A DNA stretch of 64,000 bases from Euborellia annulipes (lineage: Eukaryota > Arthropoda > Insecta > Dermaptera > Anisolabididae): positions 248,001-312,000 of the forward strand of contig JAKCPI010011712.1 in assembly GCA_023213315.1 (NCBI GenBank), in the 5' to 3' direction. The notes under the pieces are model-generated. The model saw only the letters and a list, made by a program, of their open reading frames with translations, was not told the DNA's origin and made no database searches. Positions 42,594 to 54,059 of the stretch are shown in pieces (positions within the stretch are counted from its first letter, which is position 1; each line of letters starts with the position of its first letter). Made by a program: the position numbers and the translations under genes.

Positions 42594-43113
42594 ATACGCA
42601 GAAAGTAAGTTTCATCAATTTTTGTTCATACAGAAACTTTATTGCCAAAAAAGAAACACCATTGCAACATAAAGTTTACACTTTGGACTATTTTTCGACA
42701 TTGAGACAATGGTCGTAGCGTGCAATCAGTTTGAAGAAAACACTGGCAAAACGCGTGCCTTGTGATGTTGGACGACAAAATCAATGCGGCGCGTTAATGG
42801 GACACCATCACCAAACTCAGGTCCGCCATCCGAAGAAAGATACCAGGTCTCTTGAGTGAAGGTGTTGTGCTCTTGGACGACAACGCCACACCTCACACAA
42901 GATCATATTCGCCACTTTGGATGTGATCTTATGTGAGCCTTGCTGATTTTGTCCTCCAACGTCACAGGGCATGAGCTTTACCAGAGTGGCACGTTACGAC
43001 AAATGCCTTAAGCGAAAAATAGTCCAAAGTGCATACGTATGATGCAATGGTGTATTTTTTGGGGCAATAAAGTTTCCGTGTGAAAAAAATTGACAAAACT
43101 TACTTTAGTAAGT
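42594..43113. mobile_element. Foldback mariner remnant
   Basis: The ends (AGTAAGTTTCATCAATTTTT and, inverted, AGTAAGTTTTGTCAATTTTT) and the adjacent GAAACTTTATTGCC are inverted. The inverted similarity extends about 200 bp inwards (ACTTTGGACTATTTTTCG, GACAAAATCA). Only a short piece of transposase lies between the arms. The copy arose by internal deletion and inverted rearrangement of a mariner-type element. Confidence 0.75.
42798..42926 (+). pseudogene. Mariner transposase fragment
   Basis: The plus-strand reading DTITKLRSAI, RRKIPGLLSEG, VVLLDDNATPHTR matches the mariner region L(H)DNARPH, which carries the second catalytic aspartate of the DDD triad. The first aspartate and the third lie outside the remaining piece. 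A stop (TAA) precedes it at 42795 and TGA follows at 42924. It is non-functional. Confidence 0.82.
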
Positions 43114-43119
43114 CTATTC

Positions 43120-43614
43120 ATTATTACAGATTAAATGGAAATAACTAATAATAATCTTGGATATTTGCAAATTTGTTTAAATCAATTAAAATATATCATA
43201 TTATATGATTGCTTATTAAATTTCTGAGAATTTATTTTGAATTTGACAGTTAAATTTAATTTATTTAATTTAAGAAGATAAAAGCGTATGGATTATTTCA
43301 TTTTAGAAAGGTTACATAAGGAATGTGCATGCTCTTTAAATAATATTTCGTATTATAAAATTATCAGTGGAAGGAAGGATATGAGGAAATTTTAATAAAT
43401 TTTGAAAAATTTTATATAAAGTCTATTATTATTATTATTTTTATTTTTTTGTAACTCGACATTTAATTTCAAATTATTTGAATCTCGTCATGACGTTATG
43501 TGTCAGAAGGTTAGAAGGTAAAATAATTTTTAAACAATTGTAAATTATAAAGTGATAGCAGATTATACAACTTTCGAAATTCAAAGATACTGTCCGGCCA
43601 GTCAGTATGTTTAT

Positions 43615-43651
<37 letters not shown>

Positions 43652-44240
43652 TCCCTCTTAAATATTAAGACTGTATTAAAAAAACAGTTAAAGTAGTTAT
43701 GTTAAAACAGATATGAGAGTTAAAATATTTTATCAGGTAAATTCAATAATTCTTCTCTCAGGGTGTGAATTGAATCTGGAACTTACACCATTTAAGTCAT
43801 TAATCATGACATTATTAGTTAATTAGGGCATTATTTATTCTATTATTTTATCCATTTTTGCTTTGTGGAATTTAAATGTTAATTATCTATATAAATAATT
43901 CATTCACTAATTGGTTTCCCGTGTACTCTATAAGAATCTTAGAATTTTCTAAAAGTAATTCTTCCTTCTCTTTAAAGGCTTTCTTTCAAGTAATATACCA
44001 GTATATTCCGAGATTTACTCTATTTGTTTAAGAATTTTTTATATAACAGTCTATTATTTTACATCTGTGAAATTATTAACAAAATAAATATTCTGTAATA
44101 CCTGGTATAGAAGCAGCATAAAGCAAAATTTAATATTTGAAATATTTTTTTGAGTTTGTTTAAAATAATATTAATTATATTTGTAGGAAAATAATTAATG
44201 TATTTGGGCCACAGTGTAAAGATAATAAAAACACATCTTC
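43120..44240. other. Unassigned AT-rich sequence
   Basis: No gene. It contains an AT dinucleotide array at 43616-43649. Confidence 0.5.
43616..43649. repeat. AT microsatellite
   Basis: Perfect alternating AT array. Confidence 0.93.
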
Positions 44241-44244
44241 TTCT

Positions 44245-44503
44245 TTTGTCCTCGCCTTATTCCCGCTTTGCGGGATCGGCGGACCTCAATATTTCCCTCC
44301 AGCCCTATCATGGGTTTTTGCGGCCGAGAAGGATAGAACAGGCCGGTCCATCGCACGGTCTGACGCCTGTTGAAAAGAGGAAGGAAGAGACAGAGATACA
44401 AAAAATTGAAGGACTGCCTGTCCCAGCTCGGGCAGCTCGTGGTCGCCATCCACGTACCGACAAGATGTGGGCCCCTGAGCGAAAAGATAATAATTTGTTG
44501 ATT
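44245..44503. other. GC-rich patch with overlapping open frames
   Basis: GC is well above background. Three frames stay open: plus 44198-44644, and minus 44286-44555 and 44308-44568. The hairpin CCCGCTTTGCGGG occurs at 44261-44273. The plus frame reads LQPYHGFLRPRRIEQAGP; a minus frame reads PTSCRYVDGDHELPELGQ. I recognise none of these as a family. The frames run into the PLE-like element at 44504. Without that insertion, the sequence resumes at about 44848. This could be part of a transposon or a retained exon. Confidence 0.35.
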
Positions 44504-44587
44504 CGGTTAGTTGCTGGGTATAAGAGATCGGAGTCGGGAGGAATAAAACCAGCAAGTGAGTCGAACACCTTTACACTTTATTCGAGA

Positions 44588-44628
44588 GAAACGTTTCGGC
44601 AACCAGAACTGCCTCCATCTTCAGTGAA
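44588..44628 (-). ncRNA. Hammerhead-like ribozyme, GAAACGTTT class, left arm
   Basis: Minus strand: CTGAAGA, TGGA, helix GGCA/TGCC with loop GTTCTGGT, GAAACGTT. Helix II is displaced from the core by TGGA or re-pairs as GG/CC, so the fold is less certain than for the GTC classes. Predicted cleavage would be after GTT. Confidence 0.55.
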
Positions 44629-44737
44629 AATGAAAGTTTCTTAAGGTGTCCCTGTCATATATAATAATAGGATAATTTTGGATAGAAAACATCCACCTGG
44701 AGCGCTCGACAAGTACTTGCTTGAGAAACTTTCATTG

Positions 44738-44778
44738 GCGCTGAAGATGGCGGCCGTTCTTGTTACCGAAACGTTTGT
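44738..44778 (+). ncRNA. Hammerhead-like ribozyme, GAAACGTTT class, right arm
   Basis: CTGAAGA at 44741-44747, a 20-nt helix II region beginning TGG and ending ACC, GAAA at 44768-44771, CGTT. Helix II near the core is GG/CC only. Confidence 0.5.
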
Positions 44779-45239
44779 CTCGAATAAAGTGTAAATGTGT
44801 TCGACTCACTCGCTGGTTTTATTCCTCGCGACTCCAATTTATTGATTCTTCGGCAATCTTTACTACGAATCCAGTAACGAGTAGTGAAACTCTAGAAAAT
44901 AAAAATCAATTTTCTATTATTTAAATTCTTTAAAATCTTGTCTTTATAATATAATAGCAAGTGTCTGGTGGTCTAAATTGAATATTTAAAAAAAAAACTC
45001 CACAAAATAAAAAAATAAAAATAATATTCTATAATACAACTAAAATTATTGTGAGCTCAAGACTGCAGGTCCGAAACGTAATTTCTATGGCTAATCAATT
45101 CAAAGTAATCTACAATATATGAATGATATTAAAATTATTATGAACGTTGTCAATACTTGAATGAATACATTTTATTAGAAACATATTGATTATTATTATA
45201 ATTGTTAAAAAAAAAAATAATAAAAACATTCGCTGACAG

Positions 45240-45660
45240 TAGAAAACACCCGAGGGCTAGAGGGTGGTGGGGGCAGCCATTCGCTCAGGTAAACTCAAGG
45301 GAGTCGAGCGTGACGTGACGAATCAGACTGATTCACTCAGCAGCTAAAATTCTGTGCGCGTTGGGCTCTAAGAAATGTTCACTTGAAAAAAGATTTCCTA
45401 TTTGTTTTGAAGAATCAAATCAAATTTCTTCTTTAAATTGTAAGAATTGGCTGAAATGTCTCCAATTAGTCATCGGGGCCGATTAAATATATATGCGGGC
45501 CCAATGGCCTGTGTATGCATTTTGAAATCTGGGTCGTCTGAACCCGAGTCACGCATTCGTGCCGGCCTGGGCATAAACTCGGTGCTTAAGAGCGTCATAA
45601 AAGTTGTGTTGCAAATTGGTGTCATTAGGAATAAGTTGGCATGATGATTGCCCCTTGTGC
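45240..45660. other. GC-balanced island, possible conserved noncoding element
   Basis: About 420 bp with no match to the repeat families here. It has words such as GTGACGTGACGAATCAGACTG and TGATTCACTCAGCAGC (two TGA(A/C)TCA-like sites close together), GGGCCCAATGGCC and CCCGAGTCACGCATTCGTGCC. A 65-codon plus frame (45447-45644) ends in it. No domain was seen. It is a candidate enhancer, promoter or exon. Confidence 0.35.
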
Positions 45661-45959
45661 CCCTCCACTCAAAAAATACATATCTTCGAGGAAATATATT
45701 GACCTGGACTAATGCGACATTGAAATGATATCAGCCAACTTTACGATCCGATCCCCTCTCGAAATTAGAAAATACTGGGGTATCCCACACGCCATCCAAT
45801 TGACCTTGAAAATTTATTATTAAAACATTTATTAACTCTAGTAAAAAAAAATATCAGGCGCCGATGCACGAAGGGGGGGGGGGCGATCCCGGCCATCGCC
45901 TCCCCTCCCTTCAAATCCTCTAAAAGTTTTTTTTTTTTTGTTCACTTCTAGAAATTTTT

Positions 45960-46760
45960 TTTTCTTTCTCTTCCCTATATATGTAATATATAGTGAGAAA
46001 GTATTGCGATCATGTCAAAAATTCGAAATACATTTTTTGAAGACCCCTGAGTCCAAAAAAGTGGGTTCTGTGTGCGTGGACATTTTTAAGCAAGAAGGAA
46101 ATGAACTACGAGGTTAAAATTTTATATTTAATTTACGCACACCCCTGAGGAGTGAAAATAAGCTTTTGAACAAAATCGGCCAAAAAATACTAGTACTTTA
46201 CTAAAGTACAGTCTTTTTCGATTTTCTCAAAATTGGCTCTAACGATTTTGGTTAAAATTCATAAGTCAACTATTTTTTAGATGCTCTTTAAAAAACATGT
46301 CAGTAAAATTTTTCGTAAAAATTGTTTGAAGTACACTTTGGTGATGTAGTATTTCAGATTTTTCATTTTGCGGCTCTTCCTTCCATAGAGTCAATGGTAA
46401 ATCCCTAAGGGGATTTGCAAGTTAATTTCAATTCAAAAGGGGGGGATTTTTCACACATAAAAAAAAATTTCCAATTCTTATGAAATTTTGTATTTATTTA
46501 GGATTCTCTATTGATTATAAAATATCCAAATATGAGATTAAAATTTTGAAAAATAGTTTATTTAAAATACACAGAGCCTATGGAATTGACTTTTTTACTT
46601 TTTTTTTACTTATGAAATGCAAGTGATCAAGTTTGAAAATAAGGTGCTATTGCAAACTAAATATATCTCGACACAAAATAATCCGGTGTGACAGCACCCA
46701 TTCGGTAACAGAAAGTTGTGTGATGTGCGACCAGTCACACCAGATTTTTTGTTCTAATCA
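45960..46760 (-). repeat. Family B, chimeric copy with variant interior
   Basis: Tail to GAAGTACACTTTGG (about 46350) follows the normal family order. Then a different interior (AAATTTCCAATTCTTATGA, GATTCTCTATTGATTATAAA, AAATACACAGAGCCTATGG) leads to the normal head hairpin (CCGGTGTGACAGCACC to GTCACACCAGATTTTTTG). The same variant interior is joined to a head hairpin at 63690-64000, so it belongs to a sub-family. Confidence 0.75.
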
Positions 46761-46769
46761 ACATTAAAA

Positions 46770-47790
46770 ACAATTTATAAATTTCTATTTTGAGTTTAAT
46801 AAAAATCCTCGTTCATAAAACAAAACCTTCCTTTATTTATGTATAAAGTTTCTTTACTTTTAGATCTTTTCTTTTCTTTCAAAGCCCTTGGGCTCTCTCT
46901 GGTCAACACAGCTTGAGACATTGCCAACTATAGCGTGAACCTAATGCTACTTTTCTTCAGATTTTTTTCCATTTATTTAAAATCATTTATTTATCTAGGA
47001 GTATGTTCTACGATAATCAAAAAGTTCTAATTGAAAGACTCGGGCAACGCCTACCTTCCGAGTTCATTTATATGTTGTTTTTTTTTTAATTAATTACAGT
47101 TACAACTGTTGGTTACTTTTGTCTTTTTATTCATATGTCAAACACTTGACTATGATAAATTATTTTATGATATATGTTTTGTACTGTGAAGCGATTTTAA
47201 CTTTATCTGATTTTAAGGTAAAAAAAATTTTAAATTCCCAAAAACTTAAAATTATGCAGAAAGAATTTATAACGAGTATAAAGCATTTGTGAATGTTAAT
47301 GGTGAGGAATTTAAAGTTTCTGTTAGGGTAGTGAAATAAGCCTTTTAGCCAAAGTGAAGGCTCAGTTCACCAAGGATCAGGGAATTGGCATTCTTACAAA
47401 AGAATAAAGAAATTTTTTATTTCTTCCCTTGCACGGCCTCGGCACCGACTCTATTTGGCCAGTTCCCGGTAAAAAAAAAATATATATTTCGCTAAAATAA
47501 ATTATAATAAAATTTTTAATTATTTTAGTTAGCAAACAAGCATCAACTCTCTACAGCAGTCTGCGGTCCAAACATTCTAGTATTTGAGCCTCGAACCTTT
47601 ATCAATTGTAATCCTGAGCCGACCCCAATGATTTTATCAAATCCCAATATGCAGTATTTCAATCGATTGTACAAAAATAATAAAAGAACATTCTGTATAG
47701 GAGATAAACTAAAAGAGAAGGAATTAGACAAGACCATACTCCGAAAAATAGTAAGAATATAGTATTGTTTTTTGTTTTTTTTTTAATTCG
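46770..47790. other. Unassigned sequence
   Basis: No gene or repeat assigned. Small open frames only. Confidence 0.45.
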
Positions 47791-47799
47791 TTTTAGGGT

Positions 47800-47960
47800 A
47801 TTTTTCGGCATCGGAGGCCATTTTGACCCCGTCCATATTTATTTCAATTGATTGGTATCCAATTCATTTGAAATACATTTTGTCGCCTGGGACGGGATGC
47901 GAACCCTTGACCTTTGGTATAGAAGTCAATGCTCTACATCTGAGCCATAGGTCAACAAGT
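47800..47960 (-). mobile_element. tRNA-derived SINE
   Basis: Minus orientation: TATGGCTCAGATGTAGAGC (A box), GGTCAAGGGTTCGCATCCCG (B box), body CAGGCGACAAAATG and ATGGCCTCCGATGCCGAAAA. It is close in sequence to the copy at 11867. Confidence 0.8.
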
Positions 47961-47964
47961 ATTG

Positions 47965-48835
47965 CTTAAAAAATACCTTTGACTGAAAGAGCTGAAACTT
48001 GGCACAGTTGTTTCTTTAGGAATGAACAGCATACCATAAAATGGGACAACTTTGGACAGGGGCACAACTTAGGACATCAGAAAATCTAGATAAAGCTGTT
48101 GAGGAAGTGAACAATGCCACTTTAAGTCTAAGGAGAGCTTCAGAAAAATATATATATTGACACAAAACACCGACCTGTGTAAATATAGCTTTCCGTCACC
48201 ACTTCAGGTGGATGGATAAGCCTTAGACACAGGTTGAAGATGAAAACATATCCGAGTGTTTGATTTATTATTTTCTGTCCAAATTTACCATGTCTTGGAC
48301 TCACATTGGGAAGACCAATTGTTTTAGCATAAAAATCAATATGTGTCCAATGTTACCCCGGTATAGGTTTAACTTTAGACAGTAACATTTAATTTTTTTT
48401 TTTTTAGAAATGATTCAATAATTTTTTGAAAAAATGTGCTATAAACATGTCCAGTGGATTCTAATTAATATTCTGAGAATAAATGTTTTGTTGTTTGTAG
48501 ATGACAGTAAGGAAAATCAATTTAATTCTAAGAACTGTCGGGCAAAAATATATACTTCCACGTATTATCCGTTTAATTGTAGATATTTTTGTAGCAATTT
48601 TTATAATGAACTGAATCTAATTTTATATTAGTTAATTCATTATAGATTAGTCATTATTAGTTCATTATAAAAATTGCATTCATGGATTGCTCAGCTATTG
48701 TGTCATATTGGATGGAAAAAATTAACGATTTGCAAAAATTCTGGCAAGTAAATAAGCTGTTTGTAAAAAATTAATCTATTATTTAAATACTATAACAATA
48801 ACTATTAATATATAACGTATGTATGTTCTATCCAA
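47965..48835. other. Unassigned sequence
   Basis: No gene. AT-rich from 48400 onward. Confidence 0.45.
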
Positions 48836-48840
48836 TTTAG

Positions 48841-48925
48841 TTGTTTGAACTGAGGATGATTCCATATCACTGAGATCGAAATATCTACAATTAAACGCAT
48901 AATACGCAAATGTTTTTTTTTTGGC
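48841..48925 (+). ncRNA. Hammerhead ribozyme, GAAATATC variant, single arm
   Basis: CTGAGGA (48850-48856), helix II GAT/ATC with further weak pairs, GAAA (48878-48881), TATC, helix I TTGT/ACAA. Then AAACGCATAATACGCAAA and TTTTTGGCCGACGGTCC, as in the element at 14370. No inverted partner arm was found nearby, so this is a solo arm. Confidence 0.65.
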
Positions 48926-48929
48926 CGAC

Positions 48930-50520
48930 GGTCCTTAGAATTAAATTAAATGTTTTGTTGTATTATTCACTATAATGATGCTATTTACGTTTTACTAGTA
49001 TTTAATTTGTGATTTGATTTCGTGTCGAACTATCTGCTGCTGAACAGCGAAGATGACGCTGATGTTTTGGGAAGCCATCTTGGTTATAAGCATAGATTTA
49101 ACTCCCTGTTAAAAACTCGTTCCTATTCGAGCTGTTACAAGAGCTATCTAATCAACATATCTAACTAAAAAGGGGCGGAGCTTAGCTTTTTGAAATATAC
49201 GAGCTCTTTTTAATTATAATTTTTACAAATGCATTTCTTTGGAGTGATATTGTTTATTTAATTAAATCCATCTATAAAAACAAAAAGCAACAAATTTCTT
49301 AGAAATTCATCTAATTAATTTGCTATTATAAATTGTTACTTGGGCTCATCTTCAGTTCTCTCGTGTTAAAAAGGCGACCAGGAATTGAAATGACCATCCG
49401 CTAAATAAATATTGAAAAAATAAATTAATAATACAAATAATGCACTAACTAGTAAAAATTTTATATTTTATATAAATAATATAATTAATAAATATATTAA
49501 TAACTTAAATATTTGTCAAAAGAAAAATCAATAAAATTATTTTATTAATTAAAATGACAAACATTTAAACAGACATTTAATTTTTTTTTTTTTTAAATAG
49601 GAAATGTTAAATTAATTTCGATTAATATTATATAATTTTTAAATGAAAACATCCGAGATTCAGCAGTCCTTGACCTTGCTTAACACGAGAGATCTCGTTC
49701 CCTTCTCCTAAAACATGATTTAAAAAATTTTAATGTCATGGTCTCTATATTATATTTATTTATTTATTTAGAAAACGATCTGATATGCTTTTTCACTCTT
49801 TTAAATTTCAATAAATAAAAGCTTAAATGATAAAAGGGGTAGATTTTATTTATTTTTTCGAAAGCTTAATTTCTATTTTGTCTTTTTTTCTATTTTGATT
49901 TGCCATTAGAAAGTCAGATGATGGCCCTTTTTTAAATATAATAAAATGCAACAAATGGACTTCAGAATAAGTATATTTTTTTATTCATATAACCGCTGTC
50001 AGTTCCCAGGGGCCTCGGCTGAAGATCTTTTTATTCGAGATAAGTCCGAGCTAAAAGAAGGAAAACTAGGCTAATGGTTCGTTTTTCAAACATCAACAAG
50101 GGAGATTTTTCTTTCTATTTAAGAAGTGGAAAAGAAGCATCAAAGTGAATTTGCCTTTACCTAATTTACCTATATAATATAATAAATATAAGAAATGAAC
50201 TTCTCAAAAATAATCAAACATTCATTTATAATAAATTAATCATTTTATAAAAATAAGATTTTCTAAATTGATGACACGTAATTTTAAATTTGTTTCATAT
50301 TTATCGTAAAAGGCGAAGCATACAGGACTGGAAAGTCACAATTTCTTATTTAAATCTAAAATATCGCTAGTGAAATTGATTTTATTTCTTCTCTTTTTTT
50401 CATAACTTTTAGATTTTTATCGTCTTATGCAAGTTTATAATAAACCATATCCCCTTTATCAATAAGTTATGTTTTTATTTAATTTAAAATTCAAGTCGGA
50501 ACATATGACTGTAGAGTAGA
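48930..50520. other. Unassigned AT-rich sequence
   Basis: No gene or repeat recognised. ACTGAACAGCGAAGATGACGC-like text near 49045 is not a ribozyme. Confidence 0.45.
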
Positions 50521-50529
50521 TATGTACAA

Positions 50530-50775
50530 ATAAGAAAGGAGTATGCTGCCAGAGAAATTTCTTTTAACTTTAGCTAACGTTTCGGTCACAGGTTGGACCA
50601 TCTTCAGAGCTGGATCTGTGCCTTAAAGGAGTATATAATCACACACAAGCCCCTTTCCCGGTGTGGGGAGATTATAGGCTATAAGCATTTGTTATGCACC
50701 TCTGAAGGTGGTAGTGAAAAGGAGCTGTTGGACTGATTCATTAAAGAAACGTCTCTGGCTGCATATTTCTAGTTT
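50530..50775. mobile_element. PLE-like foldback, right ribozyme decayed
   Basis: The left arm AAGAAAGGAGTATGCTGCC and the right arm GGCTGCATATTTCTAG are inverted. The left ribozyme (50572-50611) is perfect. The right has CTGAAGG, then unrelated sequence, then GAAACGTC. No duplication was found. Confidence 0.68.
50572..50611 (-). ncRNA. Hammerhead ribozyme, GTT cleavage class
   Basis: Minus strand: AGCT, CTGAAGA, helix II GGTC/GACC with loop CAACCTGT, GAAACGTT, AGCT. Helix I and II are perfect. The base before cleavage is U instead of C, which hammerheads tolerate. Confidence 0.85.
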
Positions 50776-50879
50776 TTTTTTTTTTTTTTCTCTTCATTCA
50801 ACATTTAAAAAAAGGACTTTCAGCTTTTAGATGGCAACAACATTTCTTCTATAATTCATATACCAGTATTTTACTTATA

Positions 50880-51245
50880 TAATTCTGAAGCCGGTTCTCT
50901 TCTAATTAACTAGCTATCCCTCGGATAAGCTAGTTGAACATAACTTTGGCGTCTTTTCACATCTAGTTAAATTAAATACGGGTAAGAGCCCAGATCGTAC
51001 TTAGCTAGCTAAACCCAGGGGGACTAAGGAATTAAATTAGGAACACAAGCCTTGTTTATTTATTTTTTAAATTTTTGTTGAAAAATTATGAGCTTTGATT
51101 AATTATTTTAATTTTAATTTTTAATAATTTTTATAAATGATGCCTTTAATAAGTTGCTAACTTGACAAAACTTTCCTTATACCTCATATGTGAAAAAACT
51201 CATTTTTTGTAACTCGAAGGTTAAGCGTGATCTTGTTTGCTATTT
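50880..51245. repeat. Family C repeat, copy 2
   Basis: Same order as at 4140-4740: CTCGGATAAGCTAGTTGAAC, AAGAGCCCAGATCG, ATGATGCCTTTAATAAGTTG, AAGGTTAAGCGTGATCTTG. It lacks the insertion present in copy 1. Confidence 0.62.
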
Positions 51246-51249
51246 TGAT

Positions 51250-53195
51250 TATTTACTATCGGCCGGATAAGAGACGTCAGGCTTTGAAGCGGAGGGGTAT
51301 ACTTTTTTGTGATATTCACAATGTGGATATTTAGTGCCACGATGGATTGAGGCTGAATAGAGAAGAACAAAATGTGTTTTTATTTTTCTCACTTGTTAAA
51401 GACATTAAAGACTTATTCAGCTTGTAATAATTTTTGAAAATAAACAAAACTTCTATTAAATCTGTTATTTTTCTTTAAAATAAAAACTTTAATTAATCTT
51501 TATATGATTAATTAATTTGGTCAAACAATAATTAGTGAAATATCGCTAATATTGAACCGTCAAATGGTAAAAAACAGAATGCGGGCAATTAACTTGCGTA
51601 ATTAGTCATTGTGTCTGATCATTTTGATATGATTGCCTTTATTGTTGAGTTTTAAGTAGGAGTCGACTTGACTTGATAATAAATGTTTGCTAGCAAATCA
51701 AATCAAATCGCCAGGCTAAATCAAAAACAAGCTAGGCTACTTTTTAAAACGGATCTGTTTGATTTATCTATATAAATTATATCCATTCTTTTTCAACTTA
51801 GGCTGAACCAGACAGCCTAGAAATCATTTCTAATTTCTACTCACCTCCAAAAAAGTTTGACATTTTAAAATTGTCTAAACAAAAGAGAGCGGATCTATAA
51901 ACAAGCCGTGGCATTAGAGCAATGAACGTCTGCGGGGCTTCGTTCTAATCAAAAGATAACGTTTCTTATGATTGGGTCAAAGGAGGTGGTCGAATTTTAC
52001 TTGAAGCATGGTAGAATAGGGTAAATTTTTCAGTACAAATACAATTGAAAATATTACGAGTGATTATAATTGGTAGCTAATATACTAATAATGATTAGCT
52101 ACAATGCCCCCGTCATTTGTATTGGCAGGTCTTTGTAATATAGTCTAAATATTTGCTATAACATTTTCGAGATAGTATACAAACTCTTTAATATTTATTC
52201 TCTTGTTAACAAAGATGAAATTTTTAAACATTCTTATTAATATAATCAAAGGTTTAGTTCTGATCACGAGAATTTAGATGCCATTAGGAGTTTAAATTAG
52301 CTTTCTTTTTATGTTTGGAATATTAAAATAATTTATAAAAAATTATATATTACTAGCAGCTAATTCTGCCCTCGACTGACTTATTGTATAAGAGGGGCTT
52401 TGACCTCCTGGACCCTTTTTTATTTATAGGAACCTCACAGAGTTAACTTAATCCTTGTCACTCACAATTACAATTGCTGTGAAGCCAATAAAAAGAGAGA
52501 GGAGATATAAAATTTGAAAATCGAAAATCAAAATTCTAATTTAAAACAAAATTTGATTAGAAAACGAAATTTTATATCATTTGGATCAAAAACGCTTTCA
52601 AAGATTTCTACAGAAAAATGCAAAATTAGCGTCTGGAAGTCTGCATGTGAATCACTGTTCTCACGGATTATGGTCTTGAAAAATGTTATAAAAGCTCGTT
52701 AGTGTAGGACAATCATCAAACTTGAAAAGACTATAAAGACATCTATTCTTTCTAAACCCGAAAACTCCTGGAGGCAGGCAACCCACAACACAATAACCAC
52801 AGAGCCATAAAAATTATGTTCATTAGTAGAGAAAATCTAATATTTAGTAAAGATTTAAGGAATATCAATAATTTAACAATATCATTAGTTTAATTAGTAC
52901 GGAGGCAGATGCTCTAAATAAGAAGGCGTGGGCGATAACATCCGCCCCCCCCCCTGTAGCAACATCATTGGTGTTAGGGATTTCATCTTTTCATTTAACA
53001 AGGTATCATTAGAAGTGGGAGAAATCAACTTGCTGTCCTTTAACGAAGAGGGAGTAGTTCTAGGGGGGATGGCAGCTAACTTTTCATTCATACTTGGAAT
53101 GCAGAGTCGTAACTAGCCTGCAACGGCGGGTAGAGCAAAACTAAACTTCACATTTGTGTCATTTTCAAGTATTTTAATAAAGAAATTAATTTTTG
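51250..53195. other. Unassigned sequence
   Basis: No supported gene. A C homopolymer lies at about 52946-52954. Overlapping 62-65 codon frames near 52894-53116 show no domain. Confidence 0.45.
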
Positions 53196-53203
53196 GCTAA
53201 TTA

Positions 53204-53946
53204 CACTGCGCGTCAATGAAAACGTAACATTTTGTTACGAAGAGCTGTTCTAATCTACCTTAATGTAGTCTAATTTAAGAAACAAGAAACATTTGATATG
53301 AAATAACTTATATATTTCTAAGTAAATTGAACACAAATACAATCCATTTTAATCAATTTAATACAATTTAAATAAAATAAAGCACCGAGACCAGAATCAC
53401 TGGTCGCATTTACAATTTGTGAACCGGTGTATAAGGATCTCGGAGAATAAGAAGTCAGATATATGCCCCGGTTAAAAAATTTTTTTTTCTCGGGTTCCTA
53501 TATCTGAAACACACTTAATTTACCATTGGGCAAATGGGTATTCCGACGGGCATTTAATTAAGTTAAAAAAAATAAAAATAAAATAAAGAAAAATATGTCG
53601 ATTTTCAATTTGAGGGACAAATCAACAGAATCTCGATATGTTTTGTTGGATATTAATTAAAAATTTTGTTTTTATAAGAATTTTCAATAAAATAGACAAA
53701 GAAAAACTAAAACGGAAAGATTATTTTAAAATTTTAGAAATTTGACGTTAATAAAAAAATTTCGACATTTTTGTCTTTGTTTTATTTATTAAATTTTAAA
53801 AATGATATGGATTTGTGTTAAATTTACTTATAAATGTATTAGATATTTCATATTAAATGTTTCTTAAATTAGAGTATCATAAAGATAGAATCGAACAGGC
53901 CTTTTTAAGAAGAAACAAAACTTTACGTTTTCATTGATGCTCAGTG
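53204..53946. mobile_element. Tc1/mariner-like MITE
   Basis: The ends CACTGCGCGTCAATGAAAAC and, inverted, CACTGAGCATCAATGAAAAC continue to GTAA, flanked by TA on both sides (53202-53203 and 53947-53948). TA duplication and CACTG-type ends are typical of Tc1/mariner. There is no transposase in the 743-bp interior. Just to the right, TAGTGGTAAATCCGCCCC at 53998-54015 may be a separate transposon end. Confidence 0.78.
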
Positions 53947-54059
53947 TATTATTTCTTCCCCGAAATTCCGCCGCCCTAGGCACTTGCCTAATTCGCTTAG
54001 TGGTAAATCCGCCCCTACCTGAAATAAAAATGGCATTTCTTTTATTTCCAGGCTCTCAA

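Larger units (their letters stand above)
44504..44835. mobile_element. PLE-like foldback element, GAAACGTTT sub-family
   Basis: AATTTGTTGATT at 44492-44503 and AATTTATTGATT at 44836-44847 (11 of 12) flank it. A left tail of about 26 bp is followed by the arm GGAGTCGGGAGGAATAAAAC and its inverse GGTTTTATTCCTCGCGACTCC. It interrupts the GC-rich patch. Both arms have ribozyme strings. Confidence 0.82.

Noticed and set aside
44198..44644. 148-codon plus-strand frame, the longest in the window
   Set aside because: It overlaps two minus-strand frames in the same GC-rich patch and runs into a mobile element at 44504. No domain recognised, so it is recorded as a candidate region and not as a gene.
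45070..45095. Hammerhead near CTGCAGGTCCGAAACG
   Set aside because: The loop is too short, CTGCAGG lacks the GA of the core, and no inverted partner arm is present.
49040..49075. Hammerhead near GAAGATGACGCTGATG
   Set aside because: No GAAA with a downstream UH and no helix II. Chance similarity.
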